Shown here piece by piece: positions 24,453 through 33,672 of a stretch of 64,000 nucleotides of DNA (positions are counted from its first letter, which is position 1; each line of letters opens with the position of its first letter). The notes beneath the pieces are model-generated. The model was not told the origin of the DNA. It did not search any database and was given only the letters and a program-made list of their open reading frames with translations. The stretch spans positions 248,001 to 312,000 of the forward strand of contig NZ_CAIJDP010000068.1 in assembly GCF_903819435.1 (NCBI RefSeq), read 5' to 3'. The position numbers and the translations under genes were made by a program. The stretch is from Flavobacterium salmonis (GTDB taxonomy: Bacteria > Bacteroidota > Bacteroidia > Flavobacteriales > Flavobacteriaceae).

Positions 24453-26618
24453 CTATAAATTCTTCAACTGATTATCATTCTTATTCTTACTAATGGTCCA
24501 GAAGAAGCCTAAGAAGAAAAAGCGGTCTGCAGTTGGCACAACAGCTTGTCTTTGGTAAACTCCATTTGCATCCGGTAGCCTTGCGTAATCGTAACCAAAA
24601 ACATTTTGGCTTCCTAATATATTTGAAACAGAGAAATACAGGATTTTTTGTGTTGTTAATAAATACGCCCAGTTAAAACTCAAACTGTTATATGATTTTG
24701 TTTTTCCGTTCATGAACTGCGTTTGGTTTGGGTCATTATAGGGACGTCCGGAACTATAACTGTTTGTGAAACCAATTTGCGATTTCCAGTCGGTAATAAA
24801 ATATTTCGTTACAATTGACAAACTATGATTCCCTATAAAACTTGGAGTGGCCATTTTTGGGAAATTTTTATACTGCCTTTCTGAATCGATGTACGAATAA
24901 GAAATCCAATATTCTAAGTTTTTGTATAAATTGCTGTCCCTCCAAAATAAATCCAATCCTTTAGCATAACCTGATCCGTTATTATTGAAAACCGAATTAT
25001 AAGCGATATCTCTCGTATCATATTGAACTAAATTACTGTAATCTTTGTAATACGCTTCGGCTCTAAAAGTCTGTCCAGGTTTTGTAAATTGATAGTTTAA
25101 GATATAATGTCTTGCCTTTTCACTTTCAAATTGGTGGTATTTTGAATATTTGATATAATCGACAACCGGTGTTTGTGTAAAATCTCCATAAGCAAAAGAA
25201 AACTGACTGCTCTTTGAAACTTTATAAGCAATAGATGCTCTCGGTGCAATATTGGTTTCATTAAGCAAACTGTTATTCGAAAGTCTGAAACCTACTTTTG
25301 CAGCTAAATTTTTGGAAAATAAAATGTCTCCTTCTGTATAAAAAGCGGCAATATTTGAATCGTAACCATTTGAAGTTTGGATATTGGCATTATTATCAAA
25401 ATTTTCATTGAATTTGGTAATGAAATAATCAGCTCCAAAGGATAATTTAAAATAATCTGAAACACTTTTTCTTAATTTTAGTTTCAATTGAGCTGCATTC
25501 TCATCATTATCAACATCATTTACATCATATTTAATTTTGTTTACACTGTATCCATAACTAATTCCTGATGTTAATTGCCAGCCAGTGCCAAAAGTTCCTT
25601 TGTAAGACGCATTAAGATAGAAATTATTATTGTTTAAATCGGTTCTGATTTTGTCTTCGAAATTGATGTTTTTCTGATTCAGATCAAATTTAGAAGCATC
25701 GAAAGCAGCATATAATTTGAAAATTCCGTTTGTAAAATGATATCGGTAAACGGTTTCTCCGGATAAGGACTGATAAGGACTATTCCAATCTACATTCTGT
25801 GGAATCACTGCCTGATAAGGTGCCAGATTAATGTAAGCCGTATTCACACTCAACGAGCTTTTTTTCCATTTCTGTGTGTTTCCTAACCCTAAACCAACAG
25901 TCATTAAAGCAATTTCGGTTTTGTTCATATCAGGTTCATCCTGAGTATTCAGCAATAAAACACTTGATAAAGCTTCGCCATACTCGGCCGAATAACCTCC
26001 AGTTGAAAATGCAATTCCACTGAATAAAAAAGGAGAAAACCTTCCTCGGGTTGGCAAATTATTGGTTGTTGCCCCGTACGGCTGAGCCACTCGAATTCCG
26101 TCAACAAAAGTCTGCGTTTCGCTGGCTTCTCCTCCACGTACAAACAAACGTCCATCTTCACCAACCGTTTGTGTTCCCGGCAAAGTCTGTAACGCAGCAA
26201 TAATATTTCCCGCAGAACCAGCAGTGGTTACAATATCTAAAGGTTTTAAAACAGAAACTCTTGCTTTATCCCCGGATTCTAAAGTTCCGGCAGTGATGAC
26301 AACTGCATCTAGTGCATTTACATTTTCTCTTAGTTTAACCGTTTGATTTTTAAAATTAGTAACATCTATTTCTTTTTTGAATGTTTCATACAATAAAAAG
26401 CTTATGATTATAAATTGATTTCCTGTAGAAGTGGTTTCAAAAGAAAAATCTCCTGTTTCAGAACTGGTGGCTCCATCATAAGTTCCGTCGATATAAATGT
26501 TGGCACCTGTCACTGGTTTTCCTTTTTGGTCAACTACTTTTCCGGAAATAGTTGTTTGGGCAAAAGTGAAAATCGTAATACATAAAAAACTGATTGTAAA
26601 AAGTAATTTGGTTTTCAT
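24453..26618 (-). CDS. TonB-dependent outer-membrane receptor
   Basis: A 721-residue outer-membrane active transporter. From the ATG at 26618 it has a signal peptide (FTFAQT), a carboxypeptidase-regulatory-like domain (ISGKVVDQKGKPVTGANIYIDGTY, about 22-110), the plug (about 130-260, with LQTLPGTQTVGEDGRLFVRGGEASETQTFVDG) and a 22-strand barrel ending near FFLGFFWTISKNK. An in-frame start 33 bp upstream lies too close to the promoter box (26638-26645) and lacks signal-peptide logic. No SusD partner gene is adjacent, so a siderophore, vitamin or peptide substrate is more likely than a polysaccharide, but this is inference. Confidence 0.92.
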   Translation of the reverse strand: MKTKLLFTISFLCITIFTFAQTTISGKVVDQKGKPVTGANIYIDGTYDGATSSETGDFSFETTSTGNQFIIISFLLYETFKKEIDVTNFKNQTVKLRENVNALDAVVITAGTLESGDKARVSVLKPLDIVTTAGSAGNIIAALQTLPGTQTVGEDGRLFVRGGEASETQTFVDGIRVAQPYGATTNNLPTRGRFSPFLFSGIAFSTGGYSAEYGEALSSVLLLNTQDEPDMNKTEIALMTVGLGLGNTQKWKKSSLSVNTAYINLAPYQAVIPQNVDWNSPYQSLSGETVYRYHFTNGIFKLYAAFDASKFDLNQKNINFEDKIRTDLNNNNFYLNASYKGTFGTGWQLTSGISYGYSVNKIKYDVNDVDNDENAAQLKLKLRKSVSDYFKLSFGADYFITKFNENFDNNANIQTSNGYDSNIAAFYTEGDILFSKNLAAKVGFRLSNNSLLNETNIAPRASIAYKVSKSSQFSFAYGDFTQTPVVDYIKYSKYHQFESEKARHYILNYQFTKPGQTFRAEAYYKDYSNLVQYDTRDIAYNSVFNNNGSGYAKGLDLFWRDSNLYKNLEYWISYSYIDSERQYKNFPKMATPSFIGNHSLSIVTKYFITDWKSQIGFTNSYSSGRPYNDPNQTQFMNGKTKSYNSLSFNWAYLLTTQKILYFSVSNILGSQNVFGYDYARLPDANGVYQRQAVVPTADRFFFLGFFWTISKNKNDNQLKNL

Positions 26619-26637
26619 AAGATTGATTTTGATGAAG

Positions 26638-26645
26638 CAAATGTA
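26638..26645 (-). promoter_or_regulatory. Putative -7 box of the TonB-dependent receptor
   Basis: Minus-strand TACATTTG, a TAnnTTTG match, 20 bp upstream of the ATG at 26618. No Fur-like operator is evident around it. Confidence 0.4.
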
Positions 26646-26756
26646 TTTCAATCATTCTTGTTAAAAAATATATAATAACCCAATTGTAGAATTTTAGGGA
26701 TGAGTTGTAAAATACTAATTTGTATCTTAGCTATGAATTGCAAAAAACCATTTATT

Positions 26757-27215
26757 ATGTCAGAAAGCAAGAGAATTTCAAATTTATATCAATCCATCTA
26801 TAATGGAAATCCGTGGCTTGAAGTCACTTTGGCAGATACTTTAAAGGATATTACTGCAGGACAGGCTTACAAAAAGGCAAATCCCAATCTCAATACGATT
26901 TGGGAAATTGTTAATCATCTAATACAATGGAGAAGAAACATTTTAAAACGGGTTCAGGGAGAGTTAATTATAACGCCTGATCATAATTATTTTGTACCTG
27001 TTTTAGATCCATCCGAAGCTGCCTGGGAGCAGTCACTTCAAAATCTGGCAAAATCACAAGAAGCCTGGAATGCTTTTTTTGAAGATTTTGATGATGCTGA
27101 TTTAGCAAAAATATACGCCAACAATAATCATACGTATTACGAACATATTCACGGAATTATTCAGCATGATGTTTATCATCTGGGACAGATTGTTATTCTT
27201 AAAAAAATGCTTTAA
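26757..27215 (+). CDS. DinB-family protein
   Basis: A 152-residue helical-bundle protein of the DinB/YfiT superfamily from the ATG at 26757. The three metal-binding histidines expected in the family can be placed in IWEIVNHLIQWR, HIHGIIQHDVYHLGQIVIL. Members are metal-dependent enzymes such as thiol transferases, or have no known activity. A frame reaching 26700 is open, but the likely promoter sequence (TAATTTG at 26716-26722) lies inside it, so the shorter start is preferred. The next gene starts 9 bp downstream. Confidence 0.82.
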   Translation: MSESKRISNLYQSIYNGNPWLEVTLADTLKDITAGQAYKKANPNLNTIWEIVNHLIQWRRNILKRVQGELIITPDHNYFVPVLDPSEAAWEQSLQNLAKSQEAWNAFFEDFDDADLAKIYANNNHTYYEHIHGIIQHDVYHLGQIVILKKML

Positions 27216-27224
27216 AAAATTTAT

Positions 27225-27710
27225 ATGATTAATGAAACATTAGATTATCGATGGCAAAAGGTAAAAAACGGAAAACCTTTTTTTGCCATTATAAATCTTA
27301 AGATTAGTCCCAATGACAATCAAAACAAAATTATAGAAGAATATACAGGTGACGGCTGGATCAGAATGGGCGATTTAGCAAGTATTCCAGCTAAAGACGA
27401 ACCTGGTAAAGTAAGTTTCTCAAACTGGAGAAATTCTGTAATAAAAGGATTGGAATTTGTCTTTTGTAAAACTGAAACCAAATGGACTATTAAAATAAAA
27501 AAAGTAGAAGGACTAATTGCAACAGATACGAATCCGACTATTGTGGGATATGCGACAATTTTAGCTTTTTGCAAACAAACCAATATAGAATTAGACTCTG
27601 ATTTAATTCAAAAAATTGAAGATTTTACCTTTAGAAGCTGGGAAGACAAAAACCATGAAAAGATTCCAAATTTTATAGATTTGAATTATGAAAACCATTA
27701 TTTTAAATAA
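27225..27710 (+). CDS. Hypothetical protein
   Basis: A 161-residue soluble protein with no signal peptide or membrane segment. No family was recognised. It is rich in Lys and Asn and has alternating strands in the first two thirds (for example KPFFAIINLKISPND, KVSFSNWRNSVIKGLEFVF) and a helical C terminus. Nine bases separate it from the DinB-like gene, with which it is probably co-transcribed. Confidence 0.6.
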   Translation: MINETLDYRWQKVKNGKPFFAIINLKISPNDNQNKIIEEYTGDGWIRMGDLASIPAKDEPGKVSFSNWRNSVIKGLEFVFCKTETKWTIKIKKVEGLIATDTNPTIVGYATILAFCKQTNIELDSDLIQKIEDFTFRSWEDKNHEKIPNFIDLNYENHYFK

Positions 27711-27763
27711 ATAAAAACCAAGTTTTCGCTCAACATAACTGTTAACGTAAAATTTATTTTGTC

Positions 27764-28221
27764 ATGAAAAAATCTCTATCCTTATTCTTTTTTTAACGGT
27801 AAGTGCTATCGGATTTTCCCAGGAAACCGACGCAAAATATGACGAAGCATTAGCAAAATCGCTTCATGCCGATGAATACGGTATGAAAAAATATGTTTTC
27901 TGCCTTTTAAAATCGGGAACCAATACTACGGCTTCCAAAGAGGAAAGCAAGAAATTATTTGAAGGGCATATGGAAAATATCAACAAATTAGCCAAAGAAG
28001 GAAAATTAGTTGTAGCCGGACCATTCATTAAAAACGATCGAAACTACAGAGGCATTTATATTTTTAATGTAGCAACTATTGAAGAAGCCAAAACACTTGT
28101 AGCAACAGATCCTGCCATAAAAGCTAATTTATTGGAAGCTGAAGTAACGCCTTGGTATGCTAGCGCAGCTTTGCAGGAAACTGTGAAAATACATGAGAAA
28201 ATTGCCAAGACGAAAATGTAA
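27764..28221 (+). pseudogene. YciI-like secreted protein with a frameshift in the signal peptide
   Basis: The conserved YciI-like domain (KKYVFCLLKSG, EGHMENINKLAKEGKLVVAGPFI, YRGIYIFNV) is in frame from an ATG at 27883 to the stop at 28219-28221. Upstream, an ATG at 27764 begins a clear signal peptide but runs into a stop after a T7 run (27788-27794). Adding one T would give MKKSLSLFFFLTVSAIGFSQ followed by ETDAKYDEALAKSLHADEYG, continuous with the domain. Either this is a real frameshift (or a sequencing error at the homopolymer), or translation starts at 27883 and gives a 112-residue cytoplasmic protein. Confidence 0.7.
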
Positions 28222-28223
28222 AT

Positions 28224-28799
28224 ATGAAAACAGAAAAAGAAAAAATGATCAGCGGTGAATATTACAACGCTTTTGATCCTGAATTAGTAAAAGGCCGCCG
28301 AACTGCAAAAAATCTTTTACATAGCTTGAATGTAAAAGAATACAGAGTAACAAAAAGAGCAAAAGAAATTTTAAAAGAACTGATTCCTAATGCAGGTGCC
28401 GGCTTATACATAGAACCGCCTTTTCATTGCGATTACGGCTATAATATTTTTTGCGGAGAAAATGTTTATTTTAATGTCAATTGCGTTGTTTTAGATTGCG
28501 CACCTGTAACTATTGGTTCAAACGTTTTTATTGCCCCAAATGTTCAGATTTATACGGCATCTCATCCGCTTGACGCTGAATTACGAAAAACATTGGAAAA
28601 TGCTTATCCGGTTACAATTGGAGACGATTGCTGGATTGGCGGAAACTCTGTAATTTGTCCAGGTGTAACAATTGGCAAAGGATCTGTTATTGGTGCAGGA
28701 TCTGTCGTTACAAAAGATATTCCTGACAACTCGTTGGCTGTTGGAAACCCCGCGAAAGTAATTCGTCAATTAAATCAGGAATCTGAATCAAATATATAA
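28224..28799 (+). CDS. maa: Maltose/galactoside O-acetyltransferase-like hexapeptide transferase
   Basis: A 191-residue left-handed beta-helix acetyltransferase. It has the N-terminal Mac domain (MISGEYYNAFDPELVKGRRTAKNLLHSLN) and hexapeptide repeats later on (IGSNVFIAPNVQIYTASHPLD with the catalytic His, then IGDDCWIGGNSVICPGVTIGKGSVIGAGSVV). It acetylates sugars, with acetyl-CoA as donor; the natural acceptor here is unknown. It starts 2 bp after the YciI-like stop and overlaps the following gene by one base. Confidence 0.93.
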   Translation: MKTEKEKMISGEYYNAFDPELVKGRRTAKNLLHSLNVKEYRVTKRAKEILKELIPNAGAGLYIEPPFHCDYGYNIFCGENVYFNVNCVVLDCAPVTIGSNVFIAPNVQIYTASHPLDAELRKTLENAYPVTIGDDCWIGGNSVICPGVTIGKGSVIGAGSVVTKDIPDNSLAVGNPAKVIRQLNQESESNI

Positions 28800-29188
28800 T
28801 GCTTACCTTAAATAAAGTTCACCACATTGCTATTTTATCCTCTGATTATCAAAAATCTAAAACTTTTTATACTGAGGTTTTGGGATTAACCATTATCAGA
28901 GAAATATACCGCAAAGAACGTCAGTCTTACAAATTAGATTTAGCCTTAAACGGCAACTACATAGTCGAATTATTTTCGTTCCCAAATCCACCCAAAAGGC
29001 CTTCAAAACCAGAAGCTGTGGGTTTACGCCATCTCGCTTTTGAAGTGATTAATTTAGATGAAACTATTGCTTTTTTAAATAAAAAAAATATAATATCAGA
29101 ACCCGTAAGAATTGATGAAACGACTGAAAAGCGATTTACTTTTATCGCCGATCCTGATGAATTACCTATAGAATTCTATGAAAGATAA
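28799..29188 (+). CDS. VOC-family protein (glyoxalase-like)
   Basis: A 129-residue vicinal-oxygen-chelate protein starting LNKVHHIAILSSDYQKSKTFYTEVLGLT, with a second module LRHLAFEVINLDETIAFLNKK and ending PDELPIEFYER. The His and Glu metal ligands (about His8 or 9, His77, Glu126) are present. This matches the small GloA2-type branch; substrate cannot be assigned. The start codon overlaps the stop of the acetyltransferase (TAATG). Confidence 0.88.
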   Translation: MLTLNKVHHIAILSSDYQKSKTFYTEVLGLTIIREIYRKERQSYKLDLALNGNYIVELFSFPNPPKRPSKPEAVGLRHLAFEVINLDETIAFLNKKNIISEPVRIDETTEKRFTFIADPDELPIEFYER

Positions 29189-29324
29189 TAACCTTTATGG
29201 TAATTATTTTCTGTGAGATATTTCATCGCCATGCTAACAAAAGCATAATGAAATATTTTTCTTGTATTCGCAATTTTAACATAACATACTGACTATTTTT
29301 TATTAAAAACCGAAGATGATTATC

Positions 29325-29332
29325 TAATTTTG
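29325..29332 (+). promoter_or_regulatory. Putative -7 box of the ClC/HPP operon
   Basis: TAATTTTG, a TAnnTTTG match, 42 bp before the channel gene. A short CCACA/TGTGG hairpin lies in the predicted leader. Confidence 0.4.
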
Positions 29333-29374
29333 TAATCCACATAAAAATATTGTGGTTTACAAATTTACTTACTG

Positions 29375-30652
29375 ATGAACAAAACGGCGCAAATCAAGAA
29401 AAATCATCAATTTATTAAATTCCGAAAATTAGTTATTGTTTCTATCTTAATTGGCTTTCTTTCTGCCTTTCTCGGAATTTCACTAAAAAAAATAACCGAA
29501 TATTACGAAGAAATCTTTTTTCATGAAGTATCGGTAAATCCAGTCTTTTATATCGTTTTTCCCGTTTTTGGATTATCTGTAATTTATTTTCTAAGACAAT
29601 ATCTTTTTAAGAAAAAAGAAAACAAAGGAATCAAGGAAGTTTTTGAGAGTACAGGCTCAAAATCAAAAAATTTGCCTTCTTATAAAATTCCTTCTCACTT
29701 CATAAACGGATTATTAACTGTTATTTTTGGAGGCTCAACCGGAATCGAAGTATCTACTGTTGTGGCTACCGCGACTATTGGTTCAGTTGCGCACGAAAAA
29801 GAAAATGTTTTCCGTCAATATAAAACCGAATTAATTTGTGCTGGTGTTGCTGCGGGAGTTACGGCACTTTTTAGTAGTCCGATTGCCGGAATTTTATTTG
29901 CTCTTGAAGTTATTTCAAGAAAAGTAACCAGAGCATTTATCATATCAAATGTCATTGCCGTTTCAATTGCTTTTGGATTGCTTTCTATTCTAAAAGAAGA
30001 ACCTTTGTTTGCCATTTCAATCACAACCTGGCATTTAAAAGCCGTTCCGTTTTTTATTCTTTTAGGAATTTTGGCCGGAATGAATTCTGTTTACCTGACT
30101 CGCTGTGTTTTGTTTTTTAAATCTCAATTTGAAAAAATCGATACTCATTATTACAAAATCATAATCGGATCAGTAGTTTTAAGTATTTCGCTTTTTATTT
30201 TTCCGCAATTATATGGAGAAGGGTATCATGCTATTAAAACCAGTTTCATTGCTCCAAATCAAATAATGACATTCACATTAGCTTTAACTTTTATTGGCAT
30301 ACTGCTTCTAAAACCCATTGTCACTTCCATAACATTAGCTTCAGGAGGTGATGGAGGCGTTTTTGCACCAAGTCTTTTTATCGGAGCTTTTTTAGGATTA
30401 TTACTGGCTTCAGTTTTAAATACTTTTTTTCAGATCCATGTAATTCCGGTCAACTTTATGATTATCGGAATGGCGGCAGTATTAAGCGCCAGTATCCACG
30501 CACCTTTTACAGCTATATTTTTAGTATGCGGACTTACAAACGATTACACCTTATTTTTTCCAATTCTGGTAGTTTGTTTAATTTCTAAATACACTGCAAA
30601 AATGATTTATCCTTATACAGTGTATAGTTATTCGCCAAGTTTAGTAAAATAG
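29375..30652 (+). CDS. ClC-family chloride channel or transporter
   Basis: A 425-residue membrane protein with the ClC fold of about ten to eleven membrane helices. Recognisable motifs are GGSTGIEVSTVVATATIG (the glutamate lies at the gating position) and GGDGGVFAPSLFIGAFLG (the G-x-F-x-P signature), plus AAGVTALFSSPIAGILFALEV. The usual GSGIP chloride-binding motif is not obvious, and there are no C-terminal CBS domains. It may work as a channel or as a Cl-/H+ antiporter. The HPP gene starts 5 bp after it. Confidence 0.9.
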   Translation: MNKTAQIKKNHQFIKFRKLVIVSILIGFLSAFLGISLKKITEYYEEIFFHEVSVNPVFYIVFPVFGLSVIYFLRQYLFKKKENKGIKEVFESTGSKSKNLPSYKIPSHFINGLLTVIFGGSTGIEVSTVVATATIGSVAHEKENVFRQYKTELICAGVAAGVTALFSSPIAGILFALEVISRKVTRAFIISNVIAVSIAFGLLSILKEEPLFAISITTWHLKAVPFFILLGILAGMNSVYLTRCVLFFKSQFEKIDTHYYKIIIGSVVLSISLFIFPQLYGEGYHAIKTSFIAPNQIMTFTLALTFIGILLLKPIVTSITLASGGDGGVFAPSLFIGAFLGLLLASVLNTFFQIHVIPVNFMIIGMAAVLSASIHAPFTAIFLVCGLTNDYTLFFPILVVCLISKYTAKMIYPYTVYSYSPSLVK

Positions 30653-30657
30653 AAATC

Positions 30658-31254
30658 ATGCCTGTTCAAAAAATAAAAAGAGGATACCGCAAAACACGTT
30701 ACATTCTTTACAAGGAAACTTTAGTAGATTATAAAGAACACTTTTGGTCTTTTATAGGATCATTTGCAGGTATTGGAATCCTGGCTTATATTCAATCTAT
30801 ACATTTCTCAGGAAATGATGCGGTTTATTTAATAGGTTCTTTTGGAGCATCGAGTGTACTGGTCTACGGAATAATTCAGAGCCCGTTTTCTCAGCCACGA
30901 AATTTAGTTGGCGGACATTTAATTTCGGCTTTTGTTGGTGTTACTGTACACAAATTAGCACCAGATATTATTTGGATAGCTGCTCCTCTGGCCGTTTCTT
31001 TTGCTATTATTTTAATGCAGATTACCAAAACGCTGCATCCTCCCGGAGGAGCGACTGCATTAATTGCGATCATTGGTTCAGATAAAATAAAAAGTTTGGG
31101 TTATATGTATGTAATATCTCCTGTGCTTATTGGTGTTTTGATTTTGCTTATTGTGGCCTTGATTTTTAATAATATGACAGCCAACAGACATTATCCAACT
31201 CATAAAAAATACCAAAAACTTAGAAAGAGAATTTCAAAAACTATTAGAAGCTGA
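30658..31254 (+). CDS. HPP-family membrane protein
   Basis: A 198-residue membrane protein with four membrane segments and the family's conserved TKTLHPPGGATALIAI (about 122-137), with GSFGASSVLVYG earlier on. Some HPP proteins transport nitrite in plastids and cyanobacteria; the bacterial substrate is otherwise unknown. It lies 5 bp after the ClC gene, so the two are probably co-transcribed and may act together in anion handling. Confidence 0.88.
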   Translation: MPVQKIKRGYRKTRYILYKETLVDYKEHFWSFIGSFAGIGILAYIQSIHFSGNDAVYLIGSFGASSVLVYGIIQSPFSQPRNLVGGHLISAFVGVTVHKLAPDIIWIAAPLAVSFAIILMQITKTLHPPGGATALIAIIGSDKIKSLGYMYVISPVLIGVLILLIVALIFNNMTANRHYPTHKKYQKLRKRISKTIRS

Positions 31255-31312
31255 TTGATAAATCTTTATTCTCAAAAAATTCTGCAATCATTATTTTTTC
31301 ACATTTAAAAGC

Positions 31313-31320
31313 TATTTTTG
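31313..31320 (+). promoter_or_regulatory. Putative -7 box of the S41 peptidase gene
   Basis: TATTTTTG fits TAnnTTTG, 37 bp before the ATG. Confidence 0.4.
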
Positions 31321-31357
31321 GTAAAACTAATCTCACCTTGACCTAAAAAAGCATTAA

Positions 31358-33031
31358 ATGAAAAACATAATTTTCATACTATTATTTACTGTCGTACAAA
31401 CGGCGTTTGCTAACAACATTCTTACTGAAAACCAAAAACTTGCCACCACTTGCAAAATATGGGGTTTTTTGAAATATTACCATCCAAATGTGGCAAACGG
31501 AAGTAAAAATTGGGATGAACAGCTTTTTACAATTTTGCCTCAGGTAGAGAAAGCACAAACCAAAGAAGATTTTTTATTAATTCTCGAAAACTGGATAAAT
31601 TCTCTTGGAGAAGTAAAAGAAACCACACCAATCGCTCAGCCAAAAGATGTTGAGTATTTTGATAAAAACTTTGACTTGTCATGGGTTACTAATTCAAAAA
31701 TACTTTCGAAAAGTCTTTCAAAGAAACTCAAGTTTATTGAAAAAAACAGATACAAAGGAAAACAGTATTATGTGCAATATGATCTTTATAGTGGTAACAT
31801 TTTACAATTTAATAATGAAGTTAAATATGCAGATTTTAAATTGACCGATAAAAATTTACACATTTTAACGCTTTTCAGATATTGGAATTACGTAGAATAC
31901 TTTTTTCCATATAAATATCAAATGGATCAAAAATGGGACATCACTTTAGAAAAAATGATTCCTCTTTTTATGGCAGCCAAAAATGAAGACGATTTTTACA
32001 ACGCAATGCAAAGACTAACTGTTAAACTTAACGACTCTCATGTCGTGTTTTATAAACACTCAGATCCAGATTCAAACAAAATCCTAAATTATTTTCCAGC
32101 CAAATGTAAAATCATTGATGAAAAAATAGTTGTTACAGAAATTCGGGCAGATAGTCTGGCAGAAGCTCAGAATATAAAAATTGGTACTGTCATTACTAAG
32201 ATTAATGACAAAACGATAAAAGAAATTATTGCAGAAAATAGAGATTTAATTGCGGCATCAAATGTATCTTTTTATCTAGACAGACTAACGGAATCAGTAT
32301 TATCTGGATATTCAGATACTGTTAAGTTAGAATTTCTTCAGGACGGAAAGTATATAACAAAAACTATAAATTGGTATAATGAACACGATTCCCACAGAAA
32401 TGAATATAAAAAAGGTGCCAAAATAAAAAAAGAAAAGTTTAAAGTTTTAGACAATAATATAGGTTATGTTGATATGGAAATTTTACAGGTTAAAAATGTT
32501 CCTGACATGATAGAAACCTTACAATCAACAAAAGCCATTATTTTTGATATCAGAAATCATCCAAAAGATACTAATTATGCAATAGCTGAATACTTAAATC
32601 CAGAACCTAAGGAATTTGTTAAGTTTATTGATCCCGATTTAAGCTTTCCAGGCAGGTATATTTGGAGAAATGGCATTGAAACCTGTGGAAGAATTAACCT
32701 GGATTATTACAAAGGAAAAGTAATTCTTTTAGTAAATGAAAAATCGATTAGTCATTCTGAATATACAGCAATGTGTTTAAAAGTAGCTCCTAATGCAACC
32801 ATAATTGGTAGTCAAACTGCAGGAGCTGATGGTGCAAATGCTCGTTTTCATGTTATGAAAGGATTTCAAACATCATTTACCTGTTATGGTGTTTTTTATC
32901 CAAATATAAAGGAAACCCAACGTATTGGAATTGTTCCAGATATTGAAGTAAAACCTACAATCAAAGGAATTCAGGAAGGAAAAGACGAAATTTTAGATTG
33001 TGCTTTGCAATTTATTGAGACTGGAAAGTAA
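31358..33031 (+). CDS. S41-family peptidase
   Basis: A 557-residue exported peptidase with a signal peptide (ending AFANN, about residue 20). An N-terminal helical domain and a PDZ-like region (about 240-300) precede the tail-specific protease domain. The catalytic Ser is likely in VNEKSISHSEYTAM (about residue 466), followed by IGSQTAGADGAN. Processing proteases of this family cut C termini of periplasmic proteins; related Bacteroidota enzymes often have unknown substrates. It is monocistronic, with its own promoter box and a further promoter downstream. Confidence 0.87.
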   Translation: MKNIIFILLFTVVQTAFANNILTENQKLATTCKIWGFLKYYHPNVANGSKNWDEQLFTILPQVEKAQTKEDFLLILENWINSLGEVKETTPIAQPKDVEYFDKNFDLSWVTNSKILSKSLSKKLKFIEKNRYKGKQYYVQYDLYSGNILQFNNEVKYADFKLTDKNLHILTLFRYWNYVEYFFPYKYQMDQKWDITLEKMIPLFMAAKNEDDFYNAMQRLTVKLNDSHVVFYKHSDPDSNKILNYFPAKCKIIDEKIVVTEIRADSLAEAQNIKIGTVITKINDKTIKEIIAENRDLIAASNVSFYLDRLTESVLSGYSDTVKLEFLQDGKYITKTINWYNEHDSHRNEYKKGAKIKKEKFKVLDNNIGYVDMEILQVKNVPDMIETLQSTKAIIFDIRNHPKDTNYAIAEYLNPEPKEFVKFIDPDLSFPGRYIWRNGIETCGRINLDYYKGKVILLVNEKSISHSEYTAMCLKVAPNATIIGSQTAGADGANARFHVMKGFQTSFTCYGVFYPNIKETQRIGIVPDIEVKPTIKGIQEGKDEILDCALQFIETGK

Positions 33032-33097
33032 ATTATAAAAATCAAAAATCTTTTCAACAAATCGTAATTCATAATTCGTATTTCATTTTTTATATTT

Positions 33098-33105
33098 TAC
33101 CTTTG
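33098..33105 (+). promoter_or_regulatory. Putative -7 box of the pRiA4b-ORF3-like gene
   Basis: TACCTTTG fits TAnnTTTG, 23 bp before the ATG at 33129. Confidence 0.45.
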
Positions 33106-33128
33106 TCTTTTCAAAAAATACAAAGATT

Positions 33129-33668
33129 ATGGTTTATAAATTTAGAGTAATTCTGGACGCCGAAGAAGATATTTTTAGAGACATCGCAATTCTTGAAGAT
33201 GATACCCTTGAGGATTTACACAATGCAATCTTCAACTCTTTTGGCTTTGACGGATCAGAAGTGGCTTCATTTTATACTTGTGATGACACATGGAATCAGG
33301 AAGATGAAATTCCACTTTTTGATACGGGAGATATTCCAGGCGAAATAAGAACTATGAATGATTATCCATTATCTAGTATCTTAGACAAAGAAAACACTAA
33401 AATTATCTATGTTTACGATTTCATCAGTATGTGGACTTTCTTAGTTGAATTGGCTGCGATAGAAGAAGAATCTGTTGGGGCTATTTATCCTGAAACATTA
33501 TTTTCACACGGAGAAATGCCGGATGAAGCCGGAGAAAAAAACTTCGAAGCCGATATGCATGACGATATTTACGGAGAATTTGAAGATGATTTAGACGAAG
33601 ACGATCTTGACATGTTTGAAGGCGACGACAGCTTTGAAGATTTTGGATTTGAGGAGAATTGGAATTAG
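33129..33668 (+). CDS. Plasmid pRiA4b ORF-3-like protein
   Basis: A 179-residue protein of the pRiA4b ORF-3 family. The N-terminal VYKFRVILDAEEDIFRDIAILEDDTLEDLHNAIFNSFGFDGSEVASFY and the central VYDFISMWTFLVEL are characteristic. The last 45 residues are strongly acidic (EDDLDEDDLDMFEGDD). The family occurs on chromosomes and mobile DNA alike, and its activity is unknown. It is followed by the second IVP-containing spacer. Confidence 0.85.
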   Translation: MVYKFRVILDAEEDIFRDIAILEDDTLEDLHNAIFNSFGFDGSEVASFYTCDDTWNQEDEIPLFDTGDIPGEIRTMNDYPLSSILDKENTKIIYVYDFISMWTFLVELAAIEEESVGAIYPETLFSHGEMPDEAGEKNFEADMHDDIYGEFEDDLDEDDLDMFEGDDSFEDFGFEENWN

Positions 33669-33672
33669 AGAT

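Noticed and set aside
33129..33668. Considered the pRiA4b-ORF3-like gene as evidence of an integrated plasmid or transposon
   Set aside because: There is no transposase, integrase, terminal repeat pair or tRNA attachment site around it, and the family is common on chromosomes.
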